The notes beneath the pieces were generated by a model. It saw only the letters and a list, made by a program, of their open reading frames with translations. It was not told the DNA's origin and ran no database searches. Made by a program: the position numbers and the translations under genes. From Pelobacter seleniigenes DSM 18267 (lineage in GTDB: Bacteria; Desulfobacterota; Desulfuromonadia; Desulfuromonadales; Geopsychrobacteraceae), in the NCBI RefSeq assembly GCF_000711225.1, contig NZ_JOMG01000002.1, forward strand, positions 2,120,501 to 2,184,500: a stretch of DNA of 64,000 bases, read 5' to 3'. This document shows positions 1-8,370 of the stretch, one piece after another (within the stretch, counting starts at the first letter, position 1; each line of letters opens with the position of its first letter).

Positions 1-484
1 CCTGCAGCATGATTTCTTCCTGCGGGTGCAGGTTGCCGTCAGCCATGGCGACTTCGAACAGAAAGCTCATCATAAAACTGCACAGCTGCTGGTCATGGGC
101 AAACAGCTGACCAAACTGACGGGCATAGTCGGCGAAACTCTGCGGGCTGTCCTTGGCCTGGGTGAAAACATTGATCGCGTAAGCCCGGGTTTGCGGATCG
201 AGGCCGAGGGCCTCCTTGGAAATTTTTTCGATGGCGGCAATTTCATCCGGGCAGACCCGGCCGTCGGCTTTGGCGAGTTTGCCGACCATGGAAAAAGCGG
301 CCGTAAAGAAAATGGCCTGGCGCTGCTGGGCCTGGTTGAAGCCACCGACGCCGTGGCCGCTACGTCCTGGCAGGGTCTGGGTGTTGCCCATGCTGGCACC
401 GATAGCCGCGCCGATGATGGCACCAAACGGCCCGGCAATCATGGCCCCGAGACCGCCGCCGATAATTCCTGATAACCAACTCAT
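1..484 (-). CDS. djlA: DjlA-type TerB/DnaJ co-chaperone, amino-terminal part
   Basis: Partial gene cut by the left edge. Reading leftward from ATG at 484 gives MSWLSGIIGG, then a glycine/alanine-rich hydrophobic segment with repeated GA and IG pairs, then a TerB-like helical region containing FSMVGKLAKADGRV and later FEVAMADGNLHPQEE. This order (single membrane-like segment, then TerB domain) is that of the membrane-anchored DnaJ-like protein DjlA, whose J domain would lie beyond the edge and stimulates DnaK. An AAGGAAC ribosome site sits just before the ATG. The J domain cannot be seen, so a TerB-only protein is possible. Confidence 0.8.
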   Translation of the reverse strand, partial: MSWLSGIIGGGLGAMIAGPFGAIIGAAIGASMGNTQTLPGRSGHGVGGFNQAQQRQAIFFTAAFSMVGKLAKADGRVCPDEIAAIEKISKEALGLDPQTRAYAINVFTQAKDSPQSFADYARQFGQLFAHDQQLCSFMMSFLFEVAMADGNLHPQEEIMLQ

Positions 485-642
485 AATCCGTTCCTTGGTT
501 CTGATGGTGACATTTAATTCATGACAGTATCTGCTAAAGTAGATCATAATGCGGGATATGCAGGGTTGCTGCAAGGATTTATACAAAGAAAAATCAATTG
601 CCAATTTGGTGCCATGTCAATGATTTCGACAGGAGCGGTGTT

Positions 643-1275
643 GTGAAAGTATCAGTTTTGAGGCGATTGTGGGTCACCTTCTGCAGTGGCGGAATTGCTT
701 TTTATGCTTGTGTGCTCAACAAGTTTCGGATTCATGGGGTCAAAAATATTCCGGCGCAGGGCGGGGTCTTGTTGCTGGCCAACCATATTTCCGGTTACGA
801 CACGGTTTTTATTCCCGCCGCCGTGCAAAAAGCTTTTCCTTTGCAGATGGTTTGGGCCCCGGCAAAGGAAGAGTTGTTCAAAAATCGCCTGCTCGGAGCC
901 ATTTTTCGTTCCTGGGGAGCCTTTCCGGTCAAACGGGGGCGGGATGTGCGGGCCGGGAAGAAATTAGGAACACTGCTCAGTAGTGAAAAAGTGATGCTGT
1001 TCCCGGAAGGGACCCGGCATAAGGATGGTGACCTGGGTCGGGGCAACAGAGGCGTCGGTAAGTTGATTTATGAACATCGGCCGGTGGTCATCCCCACGGC
1101 TCTTAAAGGGATCAACCGCTGGAAATTTTTAAAGACCGGGCAGCAGGGGAGCATCAGTTTCGGTCAACCCCTCGATGTTGCCGATCTGTTCGAACTGGAG
1201 GATAAAAAAGAGACCCATGTCCTGATCGTCGAACGGGTCATGGAGGCGATAGCCATCGAGCTGACGAAGCACTGA
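643..1275 (+). CDS. plsC: 1-acyl-sn-glycerol-3-phosphate acyltransferase
   Basis: A 210-residue lysophosphatidic acid acyltransferase of the PlsC family, which adds the second acyl chain to make phosphatidic acid at the inner membrane. The catalytic box appears as NHISGYD and the substrate-binding block as FPEGTR. I chose GTG at 643 because AGGAG lies seven bases upstream; the frame opens earlier, at 598 (TTG), without a ribosome site. It is divergent from djlA and followed by a small unknown gene. Several acyltransferases share these motifs, so the exact acyl acceptor is family inference. Confidence 0.88.
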   Translation: MKVSVLRRLWVTFCSGGIAFYACVLNKFRIHGVKNIPAQGGVLLLANHISGYDTVFIPAAVQKAFPLQMVWAPAKEELFKNRLLGAIFRSWGAFPVKRGRDVRAGKKLGTLLSSEKVMLFPEGTRHKDGDLGRGNRGVGKLIYEHRPVVIPTALKGINRWKFLKTGQQGSISFGQPLDVADLFELEDKKETHVLIVERVMEAIAIELTKH

Positions 1276-1376
1276 GCCTGCTGACCCGTCCACGACCTGC
1301 TTCCATTTATAACGAGCAAAAGATGTTATACTGCCAGAAACGGGCTGCACGAGAAGCTATCGCAATAGGGGGGTCT

Positions 1377-1586
1377 ATGGCTTTGTTCCGGCACGGTGGC
1401 AAGATCAATGTGATTTATAAAAACGGCATCAGGGATCGGGTTAGCCCGGCTTTGCTGACGACCCTGCTTGAGGCTGGCCAGGTCGCTTCCTTCGAGCGCA
1501 CCGACGGCTGGGTCTTTGTCGGGAGAGACCCGATTCGTAAAACGGGTCAGCCCGTCTATCCGGGACCCGAAAGAAGGTTGTGCTGA
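1377..1586 (+). CDS. Conserved small hypothetical protein
   Basis: A 69-residue protein starting MALFRHGGKINVIYKNG, with a strong AGGGGGG ribosome site before ATG 1377. It is basic and tyrosine-containing, has no signal peptide or membrane segment, and has a compact body ending in VYPGPERRLC. The pattern resembles small conserved proteins of geobacteria, but I do not recognise a named family and assign no function. It lies 101 bp after plsC on the same strand and may be its own unit. Confidence 0.6.
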   Translation: MALFRHGGKINVIYKNGIRDRVSPALLTTLLEAGQVASFERTDGWVFVGRDPIRKTGQPVYPGPERRLC

Positions 1587-1599
1587 ACGGAGGGTGCGC

Positions 1600-1749
1600 T
1601 TACCAATGTGCTCCTGGGCGGGTAATGGGGTGACGGTATTTTGCCTGGTTGTCGACACTTTTCCCCACTGTGTAGATCCCGACGATAAGCAGACCGACAA
1701 TGAAAATCAGCACCAGCAATTTAATAACGTCTTTCTTCATAGTGCTCAT
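1600..1749 (-). CDS. 49-residue single-pass membrane microprotein
   Basis: A small gene read leftward from ATG at 1749 to TAA at 1600. A very good AGGAGG sits eight bases upstream. The product begins MSTMKKDVIK, then has about 17 hydrophobic residues (LLVLIFIVGLLIVGIY) and a short polar tail ending RPGAHW. It has a basic amino end, one membrane span and no lipobox. It is convergent with the 1377 gene, which ends 13 bp away. No family recognised; the ribosome site and membrane-type composition are the support. Confidence 0.55.
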   Translation of the reverse strand: MSTMKKDVIKLLVLIFIVGLLIVGIYTVGKSVDNQAKYRHPITRPGAHW

Positions 1750-1930
1750 CTTAATCCTCCTGACACCTTTTCGGCATTTTTTTTGAAAAAATTTAGTTCA
1801 GCAGAATTATTATTGCCCTATTGTGCAGAGATGATCTGTTTTCCGACGTCGGGGATTTTTTTATGTGCGGATCAGCCCGGAACGGAAAGTCGGACGATGA
1901 GCAGGAGCTTTTCCCTGGGCAGATTTTAAA

Positions 1931-1948
1931 TTTGGCTTCATTTTTGCT
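1931..1948 (+). promoter_or_regulatory. Possible sigma-54 (-24/-12) promoter of the kinase gene
   Basis: TTGGC followed by TTTTGC keeps GG (1934-1935) and GC (1946-1947) exactly ten bases apart, as sigma-54 requires. Transcription would start near 1959, leaving only about four bases before the kinase ATG at 1963, where no ribosome site is visible. It therefore implies near-leaderless translation or is a chance match. Confidence 0.4.
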
Positions 1949-1962
1949 TCGATCTAAAAAAT

Positions 1963-3705
1963 ATGCGCTATTTATTTCGAGGAATCCGTTCAAAATTCAT
2001 CATCATCTATCTTCTGCTCGGATTAGCTCCGTTGCTGCTGATGAGCTATCACTCTTCTTATGTGGGAGCTGTCAGCCTGGAGAATCTGTCCAGCCAGCAG
2101 ATGACAAATCTGACGGAAAAAACTGCCAGCCAGGTCAATCAGCAGCTGACTAATATTTATAAAGACCTTGATCTATTGGCAAACTATCCCTTTATTCAGC
2201 TGGCATTTCTGCAGTTCAACTTCGGGCAGCGTTTGGCGACGGTCGAGCAGAAACTGTTGCGCTACAAAGCACAGAATCCACTTTATGCTCGTATCAGCCT
2301 GATTACCTTCGACGGCGAATTAATTCTGACCGTACCGGATGACAGCTCCATGCAGATTTATTCAAAAATTGACCCGATCAGACTGTTTAAGGCCAGGGGG
2401 GTCGATACCTTTACCTCCGGTGTCCTGCTAGACCATCCCGAAGGACCGTTGCTGTTGTTCAGTAAAAGAATTTTTGACTTTGAAGACTCATTCAGACCCG
2501 TCGGACACTTAACTTTTTATGTCAAACTTGACTCTTTGACGCGCTATATCGAAGAACTCACACCGGTTCCCGGGACCGTCGGTTTTGTTTTCGATCATGC
2601 TTTGGGGCAGGTGATCAGTTCTGGTCGTTTAACTAAAGAGCTGCGGGAAACCATTGCCACAGAGGCGGAAAAAAGGCAGGCGGAAAAAAGTTTCAAGGTA
2701 GGTGAAAACAGGTTTTATTGGGCGCATATCGATGACTTGGATTGGACTATTGGCCTGGTCATGCCTGAACAGGCTTTGCTGGGCAGCATCACCAAACTAA
2801 AATTCAGCAGCCTGGCATTTTCGGTGCTGGTGGCCGTTATGGCGTTATTAATTACCTTATATCTGGTCCGACGCATTACCGACCCCATAGCACAACTCAT
2901 GCGTGGCGCTCAGGAATTCAGTACCGGAAACCTTGAGCACCGGATCAAGATTCGCGGCGAGGGCGAACTTCGAAGGCTGGGGGAAGAGTATAATGCCATG
3001 GCCAGCCGGCTGAAAGCACGCGAGCGGCAGATCATCCAGGTTGATCGGCTGGCCTCCCTCGGAATCATGGCAGCTGGAATTGCCCATGAAGTCAGAAACC
3101 CATTGGCCGGCATCAAAAGCTGTGCTCAACTGATGCAACGTAAAGCCATTTCCAATGAAGTTGAATCCCTCGCTCAAGGGATCAATGTCGAAATTGACCG
3201 TCTTGACCAGATCGTCAAGCATTTGCTGGATTTCGCCAAGCCAGGCGAAGCAGCCCTGCAGCCGGTTGCGCTTGGGGACCTGATTGACGAGATCGTTATA
3301 ATGGTTGGCAAGGCCTTGGATAAACAGGGGGTCTTTATTGCTACAGACATTCATCCTGTGCCGGATGTGCTGACTGACTCCGGTCAGGTTCAGCAGATTC
3401 TGTTGAACCTGATCCTCAACGCCGCCCAATCAATGGCCAACGGAGGAGAAGTTAAAATCATTTTGCAACCGGAACAGGATCAGGTCACGCTAAGCGTCCG
3501 GGATGCGGGATGCGGCATTGCAAAAGACCACCTTGACCGCATCTTTGATCCATTTTTTACAACCCGTCTGAGTGGCACCGGACTGGGACTTTCTGTTGTT
3601 CATTCTCTGATGAAGCAAAATAATATTCGTTGGAATGTAACCAGTAAGGTGGATTATGGGACGCAGTTTGACCTGTATTTTCCCTTGCCGTCCCAAGAGG
3701 TTTGA
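1963..3705 (+). CDS. Cache-HAMP sensor histidine kinase (NtrB/AtoS-like)
   Basis: A 580-residue membrane sensor kinase. Residues 10-28 form a first membrane span, about 30-280 an extracytoplasmic Cache-type sensor region, and about 283-304 a second span. HAMP follows (VRRITDPIAQLM onward), then the dimerisation/phosphoacceptor helix with AHEVRNPLAG (His375), then a HATPase domain with a DAGCGI box and a GTGLGLSV box. It probably phosphorylates the sigma-54 regulator that starts six bases after its stop codon. The start has no clear ribosome site but keeps the first span intact. Confidence 0.9.
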   Translation: MRYLFRGIRSKFIIIYLLLGLAPLLLMSYHSSYVGAVSLENLSSQQMTNLTEKTASQVNQQLTNIYKDLDLLANYPFIQLAFLQFNFGQRLATVEQKLLRYKAQNPLYARISLITFDGELILTVPDDSSMQIYSKIDPIRLFKARGVDTFTSGVLLDHPEGPLLLFSKRIFDFEDSFRPVGHLTFYVKLDSLTRYIEELTPVPGTVGFVFDHALGQVISSGRLTKELRETIATEAEKRQAEKSFKVGENRFYWAHIDDLDWTIGLVMPEQALLGSITKLKFSSLAFSVLVAVMALLITLYLVRRITDPIAQLMRGAQEFSTGNLEHRIKIRGEGELRRLGEEYNAMASRLKARERQIIQVDRLASLGIMAAGIAHEVRNPLAGIKSCAQLMQRKAISNEVESLAQGINVEIDRLDQIVKHLLDFAKPGEAALQPVALGDLIDEIVIMVGKALDKQGVFIATDIHPVPDVLTDSGQVQQILLNLILNAAQSMANGGEVKIILQPEQDQVTLSVRDAGCGIAKDHLDRIFDPFFTTRLSGTGLGLSVVHSLMKQNNIRWNVTSKVDYGTQFDLYFPLPSQEV

Positions 3706-3710
3706 TCTCT

Positions 3711-5090
3711 ATGGCCCACATCCTGATCGCTGATGATGAAAAAATTTTAGCCCAATCGCTGGGGATGTTGTTCCGAGATGAGGGACATCAGGTTGAAATC
3801 GCTCTGACCGGAGCCGCCATGTTAAGCAGCGCTGAGCATAGCCCTCCGGACGTCATATTACTTGATCTGCGCCTGCCGGATTGCAGTGGACTGGATGCCT
3901 TACGCAAGATCAAACAACAGCTGCCCGAGGTCATGGTGATTATGATGACGGCACATGGTGACACCGCGACCGTGGTTGAAGCGGTCAAGCGTGGTGCTTT
4001 TCACTATGTTAACAAGCCCTTTGAGCTGGATGAAATAACTTTGCTTGTCAATAAGGCGTTAGAGCAACAAAAACTTAAAGCAGAAGTGGTTTTTCTCCGG
4101 GAACGAAGGGAAAGTGCGGGCGGGCTTGAAGGGATGGTCGGACGTTGCCAGGCAATGAGTCAGGTCTTTGAGAAAATTCGTCTGGTGGCAAAAGCGGGAG
4201 ACAGTGCCGTGTTGGTGACGGGTGAAAGCGGTACGGGAAAGGAATTGGTTGCGGGGGCATTGCATCGACTCAGTGAGCGCCAGGAACAGGCCTTTGCCGA
4301 AGTCAATTGTGCCGCTATCCCTGATAGTTTGTTGGAAAGTGAGCTGTTTGGGCACGAAAAAGGCGCGTTTACCGATGCCCAAACCCGGAAAAAAGGATTA
4401 GTCGAACTGGCCCAGAACGGAACCCTGTTTTTGGATGAGATTGGAGAAATGCCACTTCACCTGCAGGCCAAATTGCTGCGGTTTCTCGAAAAAAAATCGT
4501 TTCGCCGGCTTGGCGGCACGGTCGACCTGCAGGTCAATGCCCGCATTATCGCGGCCACCAATCGTAATCTTCCGGAGCTGGTCAAGTTACATAAATTTCG
4601 CGAGGACCTCTATTACCGACTTAATGTCATCCCGGTTCATCTACCACCGTTGCGGGAACGAGGCGAAGATATCCTGATTCTCACCGAATATTTTCTTGCC
4701 CAGTTTTCTCAACGCTTAGGGCAACCGTGCAAACAACTTGCTCCTGCAACGGAGGATGCCTTTATGAGCTATCTCTGGCCGGGGAATGTCCGCGAGTTAA
4801 AGAACATGATAGAACGTCTGGTGATCTTGTGCCCCAGCCAGATCATCCCGCTGGAGCAACTTCCAGCCGAGTTTCTCCAGTGTGACCATGTGCTCACCCA
4901 GGTGGTCGGTCAAGGCTTCAATATTGACGATCATCTATTGTCTTTAGAGCGGCAACTGGTCCTTGAAGCGTTGGAAAATGCACAGGGAAAAAAAATACTC
5001 GCAGCTGAGCGTTTGGGGGTCAGTCGTCATGCCTTCAAAAGGAAATTGCAAAAATTGGGACTGGCCGGAGGCAGTGAGGATAGTGTTTAA
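3711..5090 (+). CDS. Sigma-54-dependent response regulator (NtrC family)
   Basis: A 459-residue activator. Receiver domain at residues 1-120 with Asp52 in LLDLRLPD as the phosphoacceptor; AAA+ domain from about 140 with Walker A GESGTGKE and the sigma-54 contact loop GAFTDA; a Fis-type helix-turn-helix at the end (AAERLGVSRHAFKRKLQ). GAFTDA instead of GAFTGA is a tolerated variant. ATG 3711 with AGAGG upstream is preferred over the TTG at 3702, which overlaps the kinase stop. Likely targets are -24/-12 promoters, the nearest good one being at 6124-6139. Confidence 0.93.
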   Translation: MAHILIADDEKILAQSLGMLFRDEGHQVEIALTGAAMLSSAEHSPPDVILLDLRLPDCSGLDALRKIKQQLPEVMVIMMTAHGDTATVVEAVKRGAFHYVNKPFELDEITLLVNKALEQQKLKAEVVFLRERRESAGGLEGMVGRCQAMSQVFEKIRLVAKAGDSAVLVTGESGTGKELVAGALHRLSERQEQAFAEVNCAAIPDSLLESELFGHEKGAFTDAQTRKKGLVELAQNGTLFLDEIGEMPLHLQAKLLRFLEKKSFRRLGGTVDLQVNARIIAATNRNLPELVKLHKFREDLYYRLNVIPVHLPPLRERGEDILILTEYFLAQFSQRLGQPCKQLAPATEDAFMSYLWPGNVRELKNMIERLVILCPSQIIPLEQLPAEFLQCDHVLTQVVGQGFNIDDHLLSLERQLVLEALENAQGKKILAAERLGVSRHAFKRKLQKLGLAGGSEDSV

Positions 5091-6021
5091 GACTTGGCTG
5101 TACCTGCTCATTTTTCTTAGCTTGCCTGCAGCGGCATTCTCGGCTCGCCTGTTTCCCAGTATTGCGATGTTCGAATGGCAGGGGGACGGAATCGTTGAAA
5201 AAGGGTTCCGTGACGGTTTGCAGAAGTTTTTTCCCGATGCACGTTTTTATGTCTATAACCTGGCCGGGGACGAGAACTTGTTGCCTTACTATTTAAAGGC
5301 GGCAAAAGAACGCCAGCATGATCTGTATTATGTTTCCGGGACCGATTTGACGCGGCGTTTATTAGCCCTGGAAAAACAACATACAGTCGTTTTTACTATG
5401 GTTCAGGCGCCAGTCGAAGAGGGGTTGATCGCCAGTTGGCGGTCTTCTGAGAACAATGCGACCGGAATCAGCAACAGTGTGCCACTTCTCAACCAGTTGA
5501 AGGCTCTGAAAAGAATAAGGGATTTCCAGCACCTGGGAGTCCTCTGGCAGCCGAATAACCCTGAATCCCGGCAACAGGTTGACGAATTGTTCCGCCTGCA
5601 GCCGTTTCTTCATTACCAACTCCATAAGATCAATCTCCTGGAGATGTCAGACAATGTGGTTTTGTCCCCAGAAATTTTGAGCACTTTGGATTCTGTCTAT
5701 ATTACAAATGCCCCGTTGTTCAAACATGTTGGTGATAAAATCATCTCCCAGCTTAATGAGGCACGTATCCCAAGCCTGACAGCGGATATGACCTTTGTGA
5801 CCAGCCAGGGTGCTCTGTTGGGGCTAGTTCCAGATAAATATCGCATTGGCCGGCTTGCTGCGTTGAATGCCCAAAAGGCTTTGCAGGGCTTTCTCCCGGA
5901 ACAGATTCCCAGCCGTAGTCTTGATTTTTTCATGGTTGTCCTCAATATGCAGACTGCCAGAAAAATCAGGGTCCAGGTTCCATTCTCGCTTTTGGTTATT
6001 GCCGATACCATTATCCATTAA
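5083..6021 (+). CDS. Orphan ABC-type substrate-binding protein (PF04392-like)
   Basis: A 312-residue secreted binding protein. GTG at 5083 overlaps the end of the regulator by eight bases and gives a clean signal peptide (FKTWLYLLIFLSLPAAAFSA). The mature part resembles the ABC_sub_bind family: alternating Rossmann-like segments such as FHLGVLW-type strands, YITNAPLF, and IPSLTADM followed by GALLGLVPD. No permease or ATPase lies nearby. Its coupling to the kinase and regulator suggests a sensory role, presenting ligand to the Cache kinase, or a shared permease elsewhere. The family call is from overall pattern. Confidence 0.75.
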   Translation: MFKTWLYLLIFLSLPAAAFSARLFPSIAMFEWQGDGIVEKGFRDGLQKFFPDARFYVYNLAGDENLLPYYLKAAKERQHDLYYVSGTDLTRRLLALEKQHTVVFTMVQAPVEEGLIASWRSSENNATGISNSVPLLNQLKALKRIRDFQHLGVLWQPNNPESRQQVDELFRLQPFLHYQLHKINLLEMSDNVVLSPEILSTLDSVYITNAPLFKHVGDKIISQLNEARIPSLTADMTFVTSQGALLGLVPDKYRIGRLAALNAQKALQGFLPEQIPSRSLDFFMVVLNMQTARKIRVQVPFSLLVIADTIIH

Positions 6022-6027
6022 TATGAG

Positions 6028-6062
6028 CGCTTTCCGCTCGGCAAGAGATCGCTTTCCGCTCG
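6028..6062 (+). promoter_or_regulatory. Tandem 13-bp repeat, candidate regulator binding sites
   Basis: CGCTTTCCGCTCG occurs at 6028-6040 and again at 6050-6062, exactly 22 bp apart (two helical turns). The first copy extends to a dyad, GAGCG-CTTTC-CGCTC. The pair lies 65-100 bp upstream of the -24/-12 promoter at 6124, the usual place for an NtrC-family enhancer. Assignment to the regulator at 3711 is inference. Confidence 0.6.
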
Positions 6063-6122
6063 TCATTTTCTTTTTGTCTTATTGTTTCACCGGAACAGCC
6101 TGTTTTTAAAAAGTTATTTTTA

Positions 6123-6139
6123 TTGGCATTGCATTTGCT
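6123..6139 (+). promoter_or_regulatory. Sigma-54 (-24/-12) promoter of the TAXI gene
   Basis: TTGGCATTGCATTTGCT matches the sigma-54 pattern, with GG at 6125-6126 and GC at 6137-6138 separated by ten bases. The predicted start near 6150 leaves a 39-base leader with an AAGGAGG ribosome site. It lies downstream of the repeated site at 6028-6062 and of a sigma-54 activator gene. Confidence 0.75.
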
Positions 6140-6188
6140 CATACTTGTTTGCTGAGCAGCATATCGTCATATTCCAAAGGAGGAATAA

Positions 6189-7190
6189 ATGTCACTCCGT
6201 CGTCCGCTCAGCCCCCTATGGGTTGCCCTTGCGGTGTCCGTTTTTATTGTTGCTCAAGCTCCATCGCCGGCACAGTCCAGGTCTCTGATTTTGGCAACGG
6301 CCAGTACCGGCGGGGCTTATTTCCCGGCAGGAGTCGCGATCTCGGCGCTGCTGAATTCAAGACTCACCGTAAGCGATAACCTTGTGGTGACTGCAATCAA
6401 CACAACGGGCTCTGGAGAAAACATCCACCTGCTAGCCGAAGGGGAGTGTGACCTGGCCATCCTTTCCGGGGTCTATGCTATCCAGGCGTACCGGGGCATG
6501 GGCTTTTATACTGGGCGGCCCATGAAGAATATGGCTGTGGTTGCAATGCTCTGGAATAACGTCCTCCACGTCCTGCTGCGTAATGAATTTGTGAAAAATG
6601 GTGATCTCAGTGACTTAAAAGGGCTGGTAGATAAATTTTCCCTCGCTGCTCTTGACAGTGGGGGCATCAACTCCGATCAGGTGATTTTTGATGCCCTGGG
6701 AATTATCAAAGACCAGGATTTTATAGCTGAATATATGGGATTTCTTCCATCTGTTGATGCCATTTTGAAAAAGCAGATTGGCGGTGCCGCTTTTACTGCC
6801 GGGGTCCCAATCGCAGCCGTATCCAGATTATTGGCCAGTGAGGGCGAACAGCTTTCAATATTAAATGTCACGGACAGGCAACTGGCAAAAATCAACGCCG
6901 ATTATGATATCTGGACCCGCTACCCGATTAAAGCCTGGACCTATCCTGGCCAGAATGAGGATGTCAGGACCATAGCCTACCCGAACATACTGGTTGCTTC
7001 CAATCGTCTGTCCGACGAGGACGTTTATCTGATTACCAAATGTATTTTTGAACGGTTGCCACAATTGGCAGAATTTCTTGAAACAACGAACGCCGAGGCT
7101 CTGGTGCGAGCTCTGGACGGTATTGACCTGCCGCAACATCCCGGAGCGCAAAGATATTATCACGAGTTGGCGGAGTCGTTTTCACAATAA
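6189..7190 (+). CDS. TAXI-family TRAP solute-binding protein
   Basis: A 333-residue secreted binding protein of the TAXI (TRAP-associated extracytoplasmic immunogenic) family. A signal peptide ends near AQSRS, followed by the family opening SLILATASTGGAYFPAG, the INTTGSGENIHLLAEGECDLAIL segment in two halves, and a late tail on one helical lobe. AAGGAGG lies six bases before ATG 6189. TAXI proteins normally serve a fused DctQM permease, which is absent here; the neighbouring TRAP set has its own DctP-type protein. It may therefore be a sensory partner of the kinase or use a remote permease. Confidence 0.88.
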   Translation: MSLRRPLSPLWVALAVSVFIVAQAPSPAQSRSLILATASTGGAYFPAGVAISALLNSRLTVSDNLVVTAINTTGSGENIHLLAEGECDLAILSGVYAIQAYRGMGFYTGRPMKNMAVVAMLWNNVLHVLLRNEFVKNGDLSDLKGLVDKFSLAALDSGGINSDQVIFDALGIIKDQDFIAEYMGFLPSVDAILKKQIGGAAFTAGVPIAAVSRLLASEGEQLSILNVTDRQLAKINADYDIWTRYPIKAWTYPGQNEDVRTIAYPNILVASNRLSDEDVYLITKCIFERLPQLAEFLETTNAEALVRALDGIDLPQHPGAQRYYHELAESFSQ

Positions 7191-7228
7191 CGACTGGCAA
7201 GTTTGAAGATGGCGCGGGGTCCCAGCAA

Positions 7229-7261
7229 CAATAGCATTGCTATTGAGAATCGATATCGATT
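7229..7261. repeat. Two adjacent palindromes upstream of the TRAP operon
   Basis: CAATAGCATTGCTATTG (7229-7245) is a perfect 8+1+8 palindrome, and two bases later AATCGATATCGATT (7248-7261) is a perfect 14-bp palindrome. They lie 100-130 bp before the TRAP binding-protein start. They could be operators for the LysR or another regulator, or an end-of-transcript hairpin for the TAXI gene (no T-run follows). Confidence 0.5.
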
Positions 7262-7360
7262 GGATTGATGAAGGGGCTGACCAATAGCTGGTTCTTGCTA
7301 CGGGGCAGTCATTTAAGCAGGTTAACGATCTATTGAAGTGTGAGAAAGGAGTTTCACCGT

Positions 7361-8359
7361 ATGAGTCGAAAACTGTCGTTTCTAAGCCGTCACTTTTTAA
7401 TGGGCCTGCTGGTTCTGGCATTTTGCCTACCCGCACAACAGTCCGCAGCTGCGGATAAATTAAGGATCCGGGCCGCTGCAAATGTTCCTGCCGCCGACCT
7501 TATGGCCGATAGCATGAAGCATTTTCTGGACATTCTGAAAGAAAAATCAAACGGTCAGATTTCTTATGACTATTTCCCGGGCGGGGTGCTTGGCTCGATC
7601 AGGGAGGTTCATGAATCGATGAAAGGTTATGCCATCCACATGTTTGCCGGGACCGTCGGGGACCTTGCACCCTATGACAAGCTCTGCGATATCGGAAATT
7701 TCCCATATCTTTATACCAGCGCGGAAGAAGGCAATAAGGTCTGGGAGAAAATCGGCCCTGAATTTTATGATGATCTGGCGACCAGGTCGGGCTGGCGGGT
7801 TTTATACACCTGGGTTGGTGCCCCGCGTGATATCACTGCCAAAAAACCGATCAAAACTCCGGCTGACATGAAAGGACTGAAAATCAGGGTTCCGAACTGG
7901 CCGATTTTTATCACCTATTTCCAGGATAAACTGGAAGCTTCACCGACCGTCGTTTCCTTTGGGGAACTCTTCTCCGCATTGAAAACCGGTGTCGTTGATG
8001 CCCAGGAAAACCCCGTTTATCGCAATATTGCTTCCGGTTTCTATGATGTGACGCCCTACAATATCCAGACTCACCACGCCTTTGACCTGAATGATGTTCA
8101 TGTTACGGAAGCTTTCTGGCAAAGCCTGTCCCCGGAACAGCAACAATTGTTTAAAGATGCAGCCAAGGAAGCTCGCGAATGGACTCTGCAACAAAGTGAA
8201 AGCAAGATGGGACAAAGTATTGAAGAAGCCAAAGCCAAGTTTGGAGCAAAGATGGTCCAGCCCGATGTTGAGGCTTTCAAAAAAGCAGCCGAAGGGCTGG
8301 AAGAAGAATACCCCTATCTAAAAGATATGGTTGTCAAGATTCGTGCATTAAAGCTCTAA
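7361..8359 (+). CDS. TRAP transporter substrate-binding subunit (DctP family)
   Basis: A 332-residue periplasmic binding protein. Its signal peptide ends near QQSAAA, and the mature protein contains FPGGVLGS, GLKIRVPNWP with the conserved ligand-carboxylate arginine, and a VDAQENP hinge region, all typical of DctP proteins that bind organic acids. ATG 7361 has AAAGGAG nine bases upstream. It heads a complete TRAP set with the small and large permease subunits. The substrate cannot be read from sequence; linked dehydrogenases suggest a hydroxylated acid or sulfonate. Confidence 0.93.
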   Translation: MSRKLSFLSRHFLMGLLVLAFCLPAQQSAAADKLRIRAAANVPAADLMADSMKHFLDILKEKSNGQISYDYFPGGVLGSIREVHESMKGYAIHMFAGTVGDLAPYDKLCDIGNFPYLYTSAEEGNKVWEKIGPEFYDDLATRSGWRVLYTWVGAPRDITAKKPIKTPADMKGLKIRVPNWPIFITYFQDKLEASPTVVSFGELFSALKTGVVDAQENPVYRNIASGFYDVTPYNIQTHHAFDLNDVHVTEAFWQSLSPEQQQLFKDAAKEAREWTLQQSESKMGQSIEEAKAKFGAKMVQPDVEAFKKAAEGLEEEYPYLKDMVVKIRALKL

Positions 8360-8370
8360 ATTGATTGATC

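Noticed and set aside
26-472. Open frame on + at the left edge
   Set aside because: The minus strand encodes a recognisable DjlA amino end with a ribosome site over the same bases.
7270-7300. Sigma-54 promoter before the TRAP binding-protein gene
   Set aside because: A GG-N10-GC spacing exists, but both hexamers are otherwise poor.
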